Positions 8,314-17,406 of a stretch of 64,000 bases of DNA are shown piece after piece. The translations under genes and the position numbers were made by a program. How positions within the stretch are numbered: the stretch's first letter is position 1; each line of letters starts with the position of its first letter. Under the pieces are notes generated by a model. The model worked only from the letters and a program-made list of their open reading frames with translations, had not been told where the DNA came from and did no database searches. Source of the stretch: CAYYFX01 sp964571855 (lineage in GTDB: Bacteria > ARS69); NCBI GenBank assembly GCA_964571855.1, contig CAZNDO010000013.1, positions 1 to 64,000 of the forward strand, read 5' to 3'.

Positions 8314-9243
8314 ATGATCCGAGTCGAGAACGTTTCGAAGTCCTACGGGCCGACCAAGGCCCTGGACGGGGTCTCCTTCTCCGTGGAACGGAACCGCGTC
8401 CTGGGATTCCTCGGGCCGAACGGCGCGGGGAAGAGCACCGCCATGAAGATCATCACCACGTACCTGTCCCCGGACGAAGGGCAGGTCACGGTGGACGGCG
8501 TCGACGTGGTGAAGGACCCGCTCGCGGTCCGGCGCAGGATCGGCTACCTGCCGGAGAACGCCCCCCTGTACGCGGACATGCGCGTGAAGGACTACCTCGC
8601 GTTCGTCGCGGCGGCGCGCGGGCTGGACGGCGCCGAGCTGTCCTCCCGGCTGGAGTGGGTCTACGACGCGACGGGCGTCCGCTCCGTGCTGTTCAAGAAC
8701 GTGAACGAGTTGTCGAAGGGCTACCGGCAGCGCGTGGGCCTGGCCCAGGCGCTGGTCCACGACCCCGCCGTCCTCATCCTGGATGAGCCCACGTCGGGCC
8801 TGGATCCGCGCCAGATCATCGGGATCCGGAACCTGATCGCCGGGCTGGCGGCCACCAAGACCATCATCTTCTCCTCGCACATCCTCGCCGAGATCTCCGC
8901 CGTCACGGACCGCATCGTGATCATCCACGAGGGCCGGATCGTGGCGGACGGCCAGACCGACGAGCTCCGCCGCAACGCGATGCGGGAGAACCGCACGCGG
9001 GTGCTGTTGTCCGGAAACGGGCCGGACGCCCTGGGCGCGTTGAAGTCGATCCCGGGCGTGGTGGGCGTGGACGCCGCCGGCGAGGGCGGGGCCCTCCTGC
9101 TCCGCAGCGCGTTGGACCGCGACCCGCGCCGCGACATCAACGAGCTCGCGCGCGCGCGGGGCTGGGACGTGCTGGAGCTGTCGGCCGAGCGGCCCTCGCT
9201 CGAGCAGGCGTTCATCGAGCTGACCGGACGGAGGGCCGCCTGA
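8314..9243 (+). CDS. ABC transporter ATP-binding protein, GldA-like
   Basis: This 309-residue protein is the ATPase of an ABC-2 type exporter. Visible motifs are Walker A GPNGAGKST (residues 34-42), the signature LSKGYRQR (133-140) and Walker B LILDEP (154-159), followed by a C-terminal regulatory tail of about 80 residues. The set of ATPase, six-helix permease, GldG-like and DUF4340 genes matches the operon type called GldA/GldFG in gliding Bacteroidota, although such operons also occur in non-gliding bacteria. The ATG at 8314 is used; an in-frame GTG lies 9 bases upstream. The stop overlaps the permease start as TGATG. The exported substrate is unknown. Confidence 0.9.
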   Translation: MIRVENVSKSYGPTKALDGVSFSVERNRVLGFLGPNGAGKSTAMKIITTYLSPDEGQVTVDGVDVVKDPLAVRRRIGYLPENAPLYADMRVKDYLAFVAAARGLDGAELSSRLEWVYDATGVRSVLFKNVNELSKGYRQRVGLAQALVHDPAVLILDEPTSGLDPRQIIGIRNLIAGLAATKTIIFSSHILAEISAVTDRIVIIHEGRIVADGQTDELRRNAMRENRTRVLLSGNGPDALGALKSIPGVVGVDAAGEGGALLLRSALDRDPRRDINELARARGWDVLELSAERPSLEQAFIELTGRRAA

Positions 9244-9968
9244 TGCGCGACGTCGGCATCATCTTCCGCCGCGAGATGGGTGCGTACTTCGAGTCCCCCA
9301 TCGCGTACATCTTCATCATCGTGTTCCTCGTCCTCGCGGGCGGGTTCTACACGAACGGGTTCTTCCTGAACGGCGTCGCGGACATGCGCGACTTCTTCGG
9401 GACGCTGCCCCTCTACCTCCTGTTCTTCATCCCCGCCCTCACCATGCGGCTGTGGGCCGAGGACCAGCGGCAGGGCACGTTCGAGCTGCTGATGACGCTG
9501 CCCATGAAGCCCGTGCACATCGTGCTCGGCAAGTACCTGGCGTCGCTGGCGTTCTACGCCATCACGCTGGCCTGCACGTTCACCATCCCCCTCTCGCTCG
9601 TGTGGATCGGGTCCCCGGATCTCGGCGCCATCCTGTGCGGCTACGTCGGCGCGCTGCTCCTCGGCGGGCTCTTCCTCGCCGTGGGGATCTTCGTCTCCGG
9701 GCTGTTCAAGGACCAGATCACGGCGTTCGTGCTGACGCTGCTGGCGTGCTCCCTGTTCGTCCTCGCCGGCACGCCCTTCTTCGTGGCGGTGCTGGACGGC
9801 TGGATCGCCGGCCTGGGCTCGTTCCTCAGCGACGCGTTCGCGATCTCCGGGCACTTCGAGGGGATCCAGCGCGGCGTGCTGGGCCTGGCCGACGTGCTGT
9901 TCTTCGTCTCGTTCGCCGTCGTCTTCCTCGTCCTCAACACGCTCTCGCTCGAAGGGCGCAAGTACTAG
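9243..9968 (+). CDS. ABC-2 type permease, GldF-like
   Basis: This integral membrane protein of 241 residues has six hydrophobic segments (for example IAYIFIIVFLVLAGGF, LLFFIPALTMRLWAEDQ, ILCGYVGALLLGGLFLAVGI and a final VLFFVSFAVVFLVLN). The LTMRLWAEDQRQGTFELLMTL region after the second helix is characteristic of the GldF/ABC-2 permease family. It should form the membrane channel with the ATPase upstream, whose stop overlaps its ATG by one base. The GldG-like partner follows after 9 bases, which contain its GGAGG ribosome binding site. Confidence 0.9.
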   Translation: MRDVGIIFRREMGAYFESPIAYIFIIVFLVLAGGFYTNGFFLNGVADMRDFFGTLPLYLLFFIPALTMRLWAEDQRQGTFELLMTLPMKPVHIVLGKYLASLAFYAITLACTFTIPLSLVWIGSPDLGAILCGYVGALLLGGLFLAVGIFVSGLFKDQITAFVLTLLACSLFVLAGTPFFVAVLDGWIAGLGSFLSDAFAISGHFEGIQRGVLGLADVLFFVSFAVVFLVLNTLSLEGRKY

Positions 9969-9977
9969 GAGGCGGCC

Positions 9978-11732
9978 ATGTCGAAGAGCACGAACTTCCG
10001 GACCGGTCTGGCGCTCGGCGCGGTGCTGATGCTCGGCATCGCCATCTTCCTGAACCGGACCGCGTCGAACCTGGGCCTGGGCCGCTTCGACCTCACCGAG
10101 GACCGGCTGTACACGGTGTCGGACGGCGCGAAGAACATCCTCGGGCGCCTGAAGGTGCCCGTGCAGGTGCGGTACTACGTGACGCCCACGGACGAGATGC
10201 CGGCCGGGCTCAAGACCCTCAGGCAGGAGGTCACGGACAAGCTCAGCGAGCTGTCCATCGCGTCGAAGGGGCGGCTGGACTTCAAGATCGTGGACCCCTC
10301 GGAGAGCGAGGAGCTGCAGCAGACGCTGCAGACCAAGGGCATCCGCCCGTTCCAGGTGCAGTCCGTGGAGCGGGACGCCGTGGCGGTGAAGCTGGTCTAC
10401 TCGGCGCTGTCCATCGGGTACAAGGACGAGGGCGAGGAGATCCTGCCGCAGGTGCTCCCGGACAACCTGGGCAGCCTGGAGTACGAGCTGCTCTCGCGCG
10501 TGCTGAAGCTCGTGCGGGACACCGAACCCGTGGTGGCCGTGTACTCCGAGAAGGAGGCGCTGGACCCGCAGCTCGTGAGCTTCTACCTGCAGGCCGGACA
10601 GCCGCTGCCGGAGCCGCAGGATCCGTTCCAGCCGATCCCGGACTACCTGCGCAGCCAGGGCTACGACGTCCGCCCCGTCCAGATCACGAAGGACAGCCCC
10701 GTGCCGCCCGAGACCCGCACGCTTCTCCTGCTGGGCGTGCGCGAGCTGAACGAGCGGCAGCGCTGGGAGGTGGCCCGCGTGCTGCGGCGCGGCGGCAGCG
10801 TGATCGTGGCGACGCAGGGCACCACCTACGACTACAGCCCGGGCCCGCGCGGGGGATTCCAGATCTCCGTGCGGCCGAACACGCTCGGGATCAACGACCT
10901 CACGTCGTTCTGGGGCGTGCGGATCGACGACCGCATGCTGATGGACGCGCAGATGGCCACGCTGGCCATCCCCCGCTCCGCGATCATCGGCGGCATCCGG
11001 TTCCAGACCTCGGAGCCGGTGCAGGCGCCGATGCAGATCCGCGTGCTGGGCGACGACATCCGCCGCGACCTCCCGTTCACCGCCGGCGTGCCCGAGCTGC
11101 TGTACCTGTGGGGCAACCAGCTCGTGCTGGACGACGAGGGACTGGCGGCGAAGGGCCTGACCGCGACCACCGTCTTCACCGGCAGCGACAAGGCCTGGGT
11201 GGTGGACAAGACGTCGGGGATGCTGGCGAACGAGGACCTCGACCCCGAGGGGCACCCCGCGCTGCAGGAGCCGCCGCTGTGCGTGCTCGTCGAGGGGCAG
11301 TTCCCCGATCCGTGGGAAGGGAAGCCCGTGCCCGCGTGGCCGGCGCCGGCGGACACCACGGATGCCGCGGGTCCCGACATGGCCGCGGCCGCGGACAGCA
11401 CGACGGGCCCGGGGCGGCTGCTCGTGGTCGGGTGCTCGAAGCTCTTCGAGGACATGCTCATCGAGCAGGCGGGCCATGCCGCCCTGCTCCTCAACTCCGT
11501 GGACGCCCTCACCCTCGGCGAGGACCTCATCTCGATCCGTTCGAAGACCTTCGAGTCGCGGACGTTCGGCGCGGTCTCCGACGGGAAGAAGCTGGCGTTC
11601 CGCATCGTGAACATGGCGCTGGTCCCCCTCCTCCTCGTCGGCGTCGGGCTCGGCGGTCGCTTCCGCCGCCGCCGCGAGGCCGAGGAGTACGCGGAGCGGC
11701 AGGCGCAGGGTCAGGGAGGGACGGGACGATGA
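9978..11732 (+). CDS. GldG-family ABC transporter auxiliary protein
   Basis: The 584-residue protein has an N-terminal membrane helix (about residues 9-25) followed by RFDLTEDRLYTVSDGAKNIL, the hallmark of the GldG/ABC-type uncharacterised transport family. A large extracytoplasmic domain follows, then a C-terminal helix (VNMALVPLLLVGVGLGG) ending in a basic cytoplasmic tail. The family is thought to act with the ABC permease at the envelope; the substrate is unknown. GGAGG lies at the expected distance before the ATG, and the stop overlaps the next start as ATGA. Confidence 0.88.
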   Translation: MSKSTNFRTGLALGAVLMLGIAIFLNRTASNLGLGRFDLTEDRLYTVSDGAKNILGRLKVPVQVRYYVTPTDEMPAGLKTLRQEVTDKLSELSIASKGRLDFKIVDPSESEELQQTLQTKGIRPFQVQSVERDAVAVKLVYSALSIGYKDEGEEILPQVLPDNLGSLEYELLSRVLKLVRDTEPVVAVYSEKEALDPQLVSFYLQAGQPLPEPQDPFQPIPDYLRSQGYDVRPVQITKDSPVPPETRTLLLLGVRELNERQRWEVARVLRRGGSVIVATQGTTYDYSPGPRGGFQISVRPNTLGINDLTSFWGVRIDDRMLMDAQMATLAIPRSAIIGGIRFQTSEPVQAPMQIRVLGDDIRRDLPFTAGVPELLYLWGNQLVLDDEGLAAKGLTATTVFTGSDKAWVVDKTSGMLANEDLDPEGHPALQEPPLCVLVEGQFPDPWEGKPVPAWPAPADTTDAAGPDMAAAADSTTGPGRLLVVGCSKLFEDMLIEQAGHAALLLNSVDALTLGEDLISIRSKTFESRTFGAVSDGKKLAFRIVNMALVPLLLVGVGLGGRFRRRREAEEYAERQAQGQGGTGR

Positions 11733-12763
11733 TGAATCGCAGGACGCTCGGGATCCTCGCGGGGGTGCTGCTCGTGCTGGGCGCGCTCTCGCTCGTGACG
11801 TCGCGGCAGCGGTACGGCGCCGCGGAGGGCGGCGGCTTCGAGACGCTGCTGGCGAAGGACCTGGACGCCGCCTCCGTCCACTCGATCAAGGCCTGGGTGG
11901 GCGCGCTGCCGGACAGCACCGTGGAGCTGGCCCGCGACGGCGAGGGCTGGGTGGTCGCGTCCCGCTGGGGCTGGAAGGCGAAGACGGACCTCGTGGACCG
12001 GCTGCTCGAGGACCTCGCCGGGCTGACGGGCGAGCTGCGCTCCTCCACCGGCGAGGTGCTCGCGGACTACGACATCGACGACGAGGAGGGCCTGCACCTG
12101 GTCGGCACGGGCGGCGCGGGCTCGGAGCTGTTCCACCTCGTGGTGGGCAAGTCGGCCACGCGCGGCGGCACGTTCGTGCGGCGCGAGGGCTCCGACGACG
12201 TGTACCTGGTGTCCGCCTCGCTGCGCTCCTCCTTCGGCCTGTGGGGCGAGGAGACGAAGGCGCCGGACGTGAAGCGCTGGATCGAGCTGCGCGTGACCCA
12301 GGCGAACCGGCAGGACGTGGACCGGATCGTCCTGCACGACGGCGGCGCCACGCTCACGCTGGAGAAGGAGTTCGCGCAGGCCGCGCCCGCGGCGCCCGAC
12401 ACGTCCGGCGCGGCCGCGCCGGCGGGGCCGGACCGCACGAACTGGACCTGGAAGGCCGACGCGGCCGGCGCCATCGACAAGGCGAAGGCGGACGGGATCC
12501 TCGGCACGGCGTGCAACCTGTACGCGACCGACGTGGTGGAGCCCGCCGACCCCGCGCTCTTCGGACTCGCCGCGCCGGCGCGCTGGTTCGAACTGCACCT
12601 GCACGACGGCACGTCGCTGGCCGTGCGGTTCGGCGACGCCCTGGACGAGGAGAACAAGGTCTACGTGCAGCTCGGCGAGGACGGCCTGCCGGCCAAGACG
12701 TACAAGAGCACGGCGGACCGCATCTTCCTGAAGCGGAGCGAGTTGAAGCCGCAGACGTCGTAG
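11729..12763 (+). CDS. DUF4340-domain protein of the ABC operon
   Basis: This 344-residue protein has one N-terminal membrane anchor (residues 5-24) and an extracytoplasmic region with repeated DUF4340-like segments, including GWVVASRWGWKAKTDLVDRLLEDL and a later AGAIDKAKADGIL unit. DUF4340 proteins typically follow GldG-type genes, as here, and are thought to be periplasmic partners of the exporter. A low-complexity Ala/Pro linker lies near residues 217-235. ATG at 11729 overlaps the GldG stop; a second ATG follows directly. It closes the four-gene operon. Confidence 0.85.
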   Translation: MMNRRTLGILAGVLLVLGALSLVTSRQRYGAAEGGGFETLLAKDLDAASVHSIKAWVGALPDSTVELARDGEGWVVASRWGWKAKTDLVDRLLEDLAGLTGELRSSTGEVLADYDIDDEEGLHLVGTGGAGSELFHLVVGKSATRGGTFVRREGSDDVYLVSASLRSSFGLWGEETKAPDVKRWIELRVTQANRQDVDRIVLHDGGATLTLEKEFAQAAPAAPDTSGAAAPAGPDRTNWTWKADAAGAIDKAKADGILGTACNLYATDVVEPADPALFGLAAPARWFELHLHDGTSLAVRFGDALDEENKVYVQLGEDGLPAKTYKSTADRIFLKRSELKPQTS

Positions 12764-12771
12764 CCGACAAT
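12743..12771 (+). promoter_or_regulatory. Candidate promoter inside the end of the DUF4340 gene
   Basis: TTGAAG (12743-12748), a 17-base spacer and GACAAT (12766-12771). It overlaps the end of the preceding gene and places the predicted start about 7 bases downstream, at the ATG at 12779. This would make the 4Fe-4S gene leaderless and independent of the ABC operon. Confidence 0.45.
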
Positions 12772-12778
12772 GGCGGGC

Positions 12779-14551
12779 ATGCCACGCGCCGACGCCCGCT
12801 GCGCCCCGGAGGGCGGCCCGATCCGGGAGCGCAACCCGTTCCCGGTCTTCCCCGGGGATCCGAAGGTCGAAGGGCCGATGAAGCGGTCGCGCATGGGACG
12901 GCGCCGGGCGCTCGTGCTCGGCGCCGTCCACGTGCTGATCGCCGGGCACATCCTCCACTGGCAGGTCGCCGGGCGCACGCTCTCGCCGGTGGAGCCGTCC
13001 GAGGCCATGCGCACGCTGGAGCTCGGGCAGGTGAACGCCGGCGCGATCTTCTTCGCCCTCGCCATCCTCTCCACGCTCGTGCTGGGCCGGTTCTTCTGCG
13101 GCTGGGGCTGCCACGTCGTGGCTCTGCAGGACCTGTGCGGCTGGCTCATGCGCAAGGCGGGGATCCGGCCGCGCCCGTTCCGGGCGCGGCTGCTCGGCTG
13201 GGTGCCGCTGGCCCTCGCCCTGTACATGTTCGTGTGGCCCACCGCGAAGCGATGGCTCGTGGTCCCCTGGGCGAAGGACTTCCTCCCGGAGCGCGGCTTC
13301 CTCGCGGCGCCCGCCCCGTTCCCCGGATTCTCGGACCACCTCACCACGGAGCACTTCTGGGAGACGTTCGCCGGCGTGGCCGTGGCCGTGCCGTTCCTGC
13401 TCGTGTGCGGCTTCGCCGTGGTGTGGCTGCTGGGCTCGAAGGGCTTCTGCACCTACGGCTGTCCGTACGGCGCGTTCTTCGGGCTCGCCGACCGCACCGC
13501 GCGCGGCCGCATCCGCGTGGACGAGAACTGCAACGGCTGCGGGCACTGCACCGCCGTGTGCACGTCGAACGTGCGCGTGCACGACGAGGTGCGCCGGCAC
13601 GGCATGGTCGTCGACGCCGGCTGCATGAAGTGCCTGGACTGCGTGAGCACGTGCCCGAAGGATGCGCTCCGCTTCGGCTTCGGCCCGCCGGCCCCCCGCG
13701 GCGCCGCGCCCGCGGAGCGCCGCTGGGACCTGGACGCGAAGGGCGAGGTCGCCGTGCTGGCCGTGTTCCTCGGCGCCTTCGCGGCGTGGCGCGGCGCCTA
13801 CGGGCTCGTCCCCATGCTGATGGCCGTGGGCGTGGGACTCACCGTGACCGGGCTCGCCTGGGTGGCGTGGCGCCTCGTCACCGCGCCGGACGTCTCCCTC
13901 CAGGGCTTCGCGCTGCGCCGCGACGGCCGCTGGCGCGCGCCCGGCGCGCTGGCGTTCGCCGGCGCCGGCCTCGCCGTCCTCCTCACCGTGCAGGCCGGCG
14001 CCGCCGGCCTGCTGAAGGCGCGCGCGGACGCGGCCGACGCCGCCGTCCGCGTGACGCGCGAGGCGGCCTTCGCCGGCCGCATCACGGACGCGGACCGCGC
14101 CGCCGCCGCGCGCGCCGCCGCCTGGTACCGCCGCGCGGACGGGCTCACCGCGGGCGGCATCGGCCTGCTCGCGCCGCGGGACATCGCCGCGCGCCGCGCC
14201 TGGCTGGCCCTGGTCCTGGGCCGCCCCGCGGAGGCGCTCGCGCACCTGGACCGCGCCGCGATCGCCTCGGATCCTGCCGCCCGCCTGGACCGCGCCCGCA
14301 TCCTCTCCGCGGCCGGCCGGCATGCGGAAGCCGCGTCCGCCGTGGAGGCGGTCATCGCCGACCGCCCGGACGACCCGGCGGCGCACCGGGCCCACGCGGA
14401 CGTGCTCGCGGCCGCCGGGGACACGGCGGGGGTGGCGCGGGCGCTGGTGGTGGTGGTGAACCTGGATCCGTCCGACACGACCTCCCGCCGCCGCCTCGCC
14501 GCCACCCTGGACTCCCTCGGCCGCCCCGCCGAAGCCCTCCGGTATCGCTGA
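12779..14551 (+). CDS. NapH-like 4Fe-4S membrane protein with C-terminal TPR region
   Basis: Electron-transfer membrane protein of about 590 residues. After residue 40 come four helices with the NapH-type motifs FCGWGCH (106-112) and GFCTYGCPYG (222-231). Two 4Fe-4S sites follow: C251, C254, C257, C261 and C282, C285, C288, C292. Two further helices come next (about 310-360 and 390-410), then about 180 residues resembling TPR repeats. It should pass electrons between the quinone pool and an unknown partner. The TPR-like tail is unusual for NapH/CcoG relatives. I prefer ATG 12779 because a -10 box ends 7 bases before it; ATG 12770 would overlap that box. A succinate dehydrogenase operon follows. 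Confidence 0.8.
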   Translation: MPRADARCAPEGGPIRERNPFPVFPGDPKVEGPMKRSRMGRRRALVLGAVHVLIAGHILHWQVAGRTLSPVEPSEAMRTLELGQVNAGAIFFALAILSTLVLGRFFCGWGCHVVALQDLCGWLMRKAGIRPRPFRARLLGWVPLALALYMFVWPTAKRWLVVPWAKDFLPERGFLAAPAPFPGFSDHLTTEHFWETFAGVAVAVPFLLVCGFAVVWLLGSKGFCTYGCPYGAFFGLADRTARGRIRVDENCNGCGHCTAVCTSNVRVHDEVRRHGMVVDAGCMKCLDCVSTCPKDALRFGFGPPAPRGAAPAERRWDLDAKGEVAVLAVFLGAFAAWRGAYGLVPMLMAVGVGLTVTGLAWVAWRLVTAPDVSLQGFALRRDGRWRAPGALAFAGAGLAVLLTVQAGAAGLLKARADAADAAVRVTREAAFAGRITDADRAAAARAAAWYRRADGLTAGGIGLLAPRDIAARRAWLALVLGRPAEALAHLDRAAIASDPAARLDRARILSAAGRHAEAASAVEAVIADRPDDPAAHRAHADVLAAAGDTAGVARALVVVVNLDPSDTTSRRRLAATLDSLGRPAEALRYR

Positions 14552-14555
14552 GGTC

Positions 14556-14689
14556 GTGGTTCGCAGATTGTGGATGGGGCAGGCCCAGGTCCGCGCCGGC
14601 CAACGGCTTGGACCTCCCCCGGATCTCCCATGCCGCAAGTGGCTGCGAAACAACCGGTTACCCGACGCCTTCCACAATCTGTGAACCAC
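14556..14689. repeat. 134-bp element bounded by 19-bp inverted repeats
   Basis: GTGGTTCGCAGATTGTGGA (14556-14574) is repeated in inverted orientation at 14671-14689 with one mismatch (18 of 19). The 96-bp core contains a smaller hairpin (AGGTCC ... GGACCT). No target-site duplication is evident. It lies between the 4Fe-4S gene and the -35 box of the sdh promoter, 8 bases away. It could be a MITE-like or REP-like repeat, a large terminator hairpin or a regulatory site. Confidence 0.7.
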
Positions 14690-14696
14690 AAGCAGC

Positions 14697-14725
14697 TTGC
14701 CAGGGTGGGCTGTGCCCCGTAGGTT
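14697..14725 (+). promoter_or_regulatory. Candidate promoter of sdhCAB
   Basis: TTGCCA (14697-14702), a 17-base spacer and TAGGTT (14720-14725). The predicted start near 14732 gives a leader of about 64 bases before sdhC. The inverted-repeat element ends 8 bases upstream of the -35 box. Confidence 0.5.
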
Positions 14726-14795
14726 TCCGCGGATTCTTCGGGTCTGCCGCGGGGCCCCCGCCGCCGCGGTCCGGCGGAGCGATCAGGGAGGCGCG

Positions 14796-15488
14796 ATGGC
14801 GTCCGAAGGGAGCCCTCTGGGCTCATCGATCGGCACGAAGGTGGTCATGGGCGTCACCGGCCTCCTTCTCGTGGGGTTCGTCCTCGTCCACATGCTCGGG
14901 AACCTGCAGATCTTCCTGGGACCCGACACCCTCAACCACTACGGCGAGCTGCTCCGCACGCTGCCCGAGCTGCTCTGGGCGGCGCGCATCGTGCTGCTCG
15001 CCGCGGTCGTGCTGCATGTCGCCTCGGCGCTGCGCCTCACGGCGCAGAATCGCGCGGCCCGTCCGCAGCGCTACGTGATGAGCGTGCCGGTGAAGGTGGG
15101 CATCGCGCCCCGCACGCTGCTGCTCACCGGGCTCGTGATCGCGGCCTTCGTGGTCTACCACCTCATGCACTTCACGTTCCTGGTCACGCATCCGGAGTTC
15201 CACCACCTGGTGGACGCGAAGGGTCGTCACGACGTCTACGCCATGGTCGTGGCCGGCTTCTCGGATCCGCTGGTCTCCGGGTTCTACGTGCTGGCGCAGG
15301 TCCTCCTCGCCATGCACCTCTCGCACGGCGTGGGCAGCCTGTTCCAGACGCTCGGGCTGGCCACGCCGCGCTGGCGGCCGCGCCTGGACCGGCTGGGCAC
15401 GGCGCTGGCCTGGATCATCCTGATCGGGAACGTCTCCATCCCCGCGGCGGTGCTGCTGAAGCTCCTCCCCGGGACGGGAGGGGCGTGA
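14796..15488 (+). CDS. sdhC: Succinate dehydrogenase cytochrome b subunit (B-type)
   Basis: A 230-residue membrane anchor of succinate:quinone oxidoreductase with five hydrophobic helices. Histidines inside or next to helices (H32, H74, H122 or H125, H174 or H177) are candidate ligands for two haems, as in B-type enzymes of Bacteroidota, Bacillus and Wolinella. There is no separate sdhD, which also marks the B type. ATG 14796 has GGGAGG (14786-14791) at a suitable distance. sdhA begins one base after the stop. Direction (oxidation of succinate or reduction of fumarate) cannot be read from sequence; B-type enzymes usually work with menaquinone. Confidence 0.92.
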   Translation: MASEGSPLGSSIGTKVVMGVTGLLLVGFVLVHMLGNLQIFLGPDTLNHYGELLRTLPELLWAARIVLLAAVVLHVASALRLTAQNRAARPQRYVMSVPVKVGIAPRTLLLTGLVIAAFVVYHLMHFTFLVTHPEFHHLVDAKGRHDVYAMVVAGFSDPLVSGFYVLAQVLLAMHLSHGVGSLFQTLGLATPRWRPRLDRLGTALAWIILIGNVSIPAAVLLKLLPGTGGA

Positions 15489-15489
15489 C

Positions 15490-17406
15490 ATGAAGCTCGA
15501 CGCGCGCATCCCGTCGGGGCCGATCGCGCAGAAGTGGGACCGGCACCGGTTCGAGATGAAGCTGGTCAATCCGGCGAACAAGAGGAAGTTCGAGGTCATC
15601 GTGGTGGGCACCGGCCTCGCCGGGGCCTCCGCCGCCGCCACGCTCGCGGAGCTGGGCTACCGCGTGAGCGCGTTCTGCTTCCAGGACAGCCCGCGGCGCG
15701 CGCACAGCATCGCGGCGCAGGGCGGCATCAACGCGGCGAAGAACTACCAGAACGACGGCGACAGCGTGTACCGGCTGTTCTACGACACGGTCAAGGGCGG
15801 GGACTTCCGCGCGCGCGAGGCGAACGTGTACCGGCTCGCGCAGGTGTCGGCGAACATCATCGACCAGTGCGTGGCGCAGGGCGTGCCCTTCGCCCGGGAG
15901 TACGGCGGGCAGCTGGACAACCGCTCCTTCGGCGGCGCGCAGGTCTCGCGCACGTTCTACGCGCGCGGCCAGACCGGGCAGCAGCTCCTGCTCGGCGCGT
16001 ACTCCGCGCTGGCCCGGCAGATCGGGCGCGGCGCCGTGGCCATGCACCCGCGCACGGAGATGCTGGACCTCGTGGTGGCGGGCGGCCGCGCGCGCGGCAT
16101 CGTCACGCGGCACCTGGTGACCGGCAAGGTGGAGACCCACCTGGCGGACGCGGTGGTCCTGGCCACCGGCGGCTACGGGAACGTGTTCTTCCTCTCCACG
16201 AACGCGAAGGGCTGCAACGTCACCGCCACCTGGCGCGCGCACAAGCGCGGCGCCGGGTTCGCGAACCCGTGCTTCACGCAGATCCACCCCACCTGCATCC
16301 CGGTGGCCGGCGAGCACCAGTCCAAGCTCACGCTGATGTCGGAGTCCCTGCGGAACGACGGGCGCATCTGGGTGCCGAGGAAGCAGGGCGACACGCGCGC
16401 GCCCGGCGCCATCCCGGAGAACGAGCGTGACTACTACCTGGAGCGCAAGTACCCCAGCTTCGGGAACCTGGCGCCGCGGGACATCGCCTCCCGCGCGGCG
16501 AAGCAGGTCTGCGACGACGGCCGCGGCGTGGGCCCCGGCGGGCTCGGCGTGTACCTGGACTTCCGCGACGCGATCCAGCGCCTCGGCCGGGACGGCATCT
16601 CCCAGCGCTACGGCAACCTGTTCGACATGTACGCGAAGATCACCGGCGAGGACCCCTACTCGGTGCCCATGCGCATCTACCCCGCCTCGCACTACACGAT
16701 GGGTGGGCTGTGGGTGGACTACAACCTGGAGAGCACGGTGCCGGGCCTCTTCGTGATCGGCGAGGCGAACTTCTCCGACCACGGCGCGAACCGGCTCGGC
16801 GCCAGCGCGCTCATGCAGGGCCTGGCGGACGGGTACTTCGTGCTCCCCTACACCATCGGGGACTTCTTCGCGCGGTCGGGGCCGTCGAAGGACGTGGGCC
16901 CGGACCACCCGGACGTGCGCGCGGTGGGGAAGCAGGTCTCCGAGCGCGTGGCGAGGCTGCTGGCCATCGGCGGGCGCCGCTCGCCGGACTCGTTCCACAA
17001 GGAGCTCGGGAAGATCGTCTGGGACGACTGCGGCATGGCGCGCAACGAGGCCGGGCTGAAGCGGGCGCTCTCCCGCGTCCCGGAGATCCGCGAGGAGTTC
17101 TGGAGGAACCTCCGCGTCCTGGGCAACGGGGAGTCGCTGAACGTCACCCTGGAGAAGGCCGGCCGCGTGGCGGACTTCCTGGAGTTCGCGGAGCTGCTGT
17201 GCCGCGACGCGCTCGCCCGGGACGAGTCCTGCGGCGGGCACTTCCGGGAGGAGCATCAGACGGAGGACGGCGAGGCGGTGCGGGACGACGCGCGCTTCCA
17301 GCACGCCGCGGTCTGGGAGTGGACGGGCGAAGGGAAGGAGCCGGTGCGCCACGTGGAGCCCCTGGCCTTCGAGGAAGTGAAGCCGACGACGAGGAGCTAC
17401 AAGTGA
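15490..17406 (+). CDS. sdhA: Succinate dehydrogenase/fumarate reductase flavoprotein subunit
   Basis: The 638-residue flavoprotein subunit of complex II. Near the start is the FAD-binding motif GTGLAGASAAATLAELGY, then RRAHSIAAQGGINAAKNY, which contains the histidine that carries covalent FAD in this family. The active-site segments HPTCIP and SHYTMGGLWVDY are present, as is the ANRLGASALMQGLADG segment. The length matches B-type SdhA. It oxidises succinate to fumarate (or the reverse) at the membrane and hands electrons to SdhB. It lies one base after sdhC and overlaps sdhB by GTGA. Confidence 0.96.
   Translation: MKLDARIPSGPIAQKWDRHRFEMKLVNPANKRKFEVIVVGTGLAGASAAATLAELGYRVSAFCFQDSPRRAHSIAAQGGINAAKNYQNDGDSVYRLFYDTVKGGDFRAREANVYRLAQVSANIIDQCVAQGVPFAREYGGQLDNRSFGGAQVSRTFYARGQTGQQLLLGAYSALARQIGRGAVAMHPRTEMLDLVVAGGRARGIVTRHLVTGKVETHLADAVVLATGGYGNVFFLSTNAKGCNVTATWRAHKRGAGFANPCFTQIHPTCIPVAGEHQSKLTLMSESLRNDGRIWVPRKQGDTRAPGAIPENERDYYLERKYPSFGNLAPRDIASRAAKQVCDDGRGVGPGGLGVYLDFRDAIQRLGRDGISQRYGNLFDMYAKITGEDPYSVPMRIYPASHYTMGGLWVDYNLESTVPGLFVIGEANFSDHGANRLGASALMQGLADGYFVLPYTIGDFFARSGPSKDVGPDHPDVRAVGKQVSERVARLLAIGGRRSPDSFHKELGKIVWDDCGMARNEAGLKRALSRVPEIREEFWRNLRVLGNGESLNVTLEKAGRVADFLEFAELLCRDALARDESCGGHFREEHQTEDGEAVRDDARFQHAAVWEWTGEGKEPVRHVEPLAFEEVKPTTRSYK

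Noticed and set aside
14556..14689. Integron attC site or attachment site
   Set aside because: There is no integrase, no cassette gene and no attC R/L box pattern; the long exact inverted ends fit a MITE/REP-like element or hairpin better.
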